Positions 63,702 through 64,000 of a DNA stretch of 64,000 bases are shown here, piece after piece. Made by a program: the position numbers and the translations under genes. The notes beneath the pieces were generated by a model. That model did no database searches. It was not told where the DNA came from and saw only the letters and a program-made list of their open reading frames with translations. Source of the DNA: Bacillus sp. 103mf (GTDB taxonomy: Bacteria; Bacillota; Bacilli; Bacillales; Bacillaceae_G); contig NZ_FPAF01000001.1 in NCBI RefSeq assembly GCF_900116295.1, forward strand, positions 1,051,213 to 1,115,212. The letters are read 5' to 3'. Within the stretch, counting starts at the first letter, position 1, and every line of letters starts with the position of its first letter.

Positions 63702-64000
<299 letters not shown>

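Overview
The window looks like a chromosomal segment from a member of the Bacillus cereus group. It carries the conserved Bacillus backbone pheS-pheT / rnhC-zapA-cvpA-polX-mutS2 / lcfA-fadR-fadB-etfB-etfA-trxA / uvrC-yslB-sdhCAB-ysmA-gerE-racE-gerM-rph-rdgB-ysnB, in the order known from B. subtilis. It also has cereus-group marks: bcr1-type repeats ending in TTTAT, a bacterial nitric oxide synthase, and several other short dispersed repeat families. The proteins seem somewhat diverged from the B. anthracis/B. cereus versions I recall, but the species cannot be fixed from sequence alone. Most backbone genes lie on the minus strand.

Layout from left to right. 1-1410: a lipoprotein with 47-residue tandem repeats that runs off the left edge, a decayed tyrosine recombinase, and a tRNA-Gly/tRNA-Arg operon. 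1512-4721: ysnB, rdgB, rph and gerM, with a bcr1 copy between rdgB and ysnB. 4722-11307: a plus-strand nitrite reductase/siroheme operon (nirB, nirD, cobA-hemD fusion, sirB, sirC) behind an Fnr-type box, flanked on both sides by dispersed repeats and lying between gerM and racE. 11308-12512: racE and gerE. 12513-19590: an accessory block (PspC protein, NAD(P)-binding protein and Rrf2 repressor, Na+-efflux-type ABC pair, e(P4)-type phosphatase, MotA-like remnant, VanY-type peptidase) and then ysmA. 20003-26194: sdhBAC, yslB and uvrC.

26210-34717: an accessory block between uvrC and trxA. It combines a probable glycolipid or polysaccharide assembly set (epimerase, flippase-like protein, phosphodiesterase-like membrane enzyme, dolichyl-phosphate-type GT2 and a GT39-like membrane transferase) with Fur-controlled iron genes (FTR1 permease, an exported partner and a separate lipoprotein). 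34886-40443: trxA and the fatty-acid degradation operon under two FadR-like boxes. 40762-41160: a collapsed ECF sigma/anti-sigma locus.

41525-50711: DinB protein, Nudix hydrolase, a two-component system with an ABC transporter, ywbE, ywbD, nos and a 30-residue membrane peptide. 50737-57510: mutS2, polX, cvpA, zapA, rnhC and a lipoprotein. 57634-64000: asnS with an Asn T-box leader, an intact ECF sigma/DUF4179 pair, pheT and the 3' part of pheS.

Functionally, nirBD needs siroheme, and the three downstream genes make it from uroporphyrinogen III (HemD also makes uroporphyrinogen III). The fad/etf genes feed electrons from beta-oxidation into the respiratory chain that also holds SdhCAB. The strongest non-routine observations are the collapsed sigma/anti-sigma fusion, the nested repeat inside a bcr1 copy, the Fur-controlled iron genes set among glycan genes, the Fnr-driven nir/siroheme insertion, and about nine copies of one unnamed dispersed repeat.
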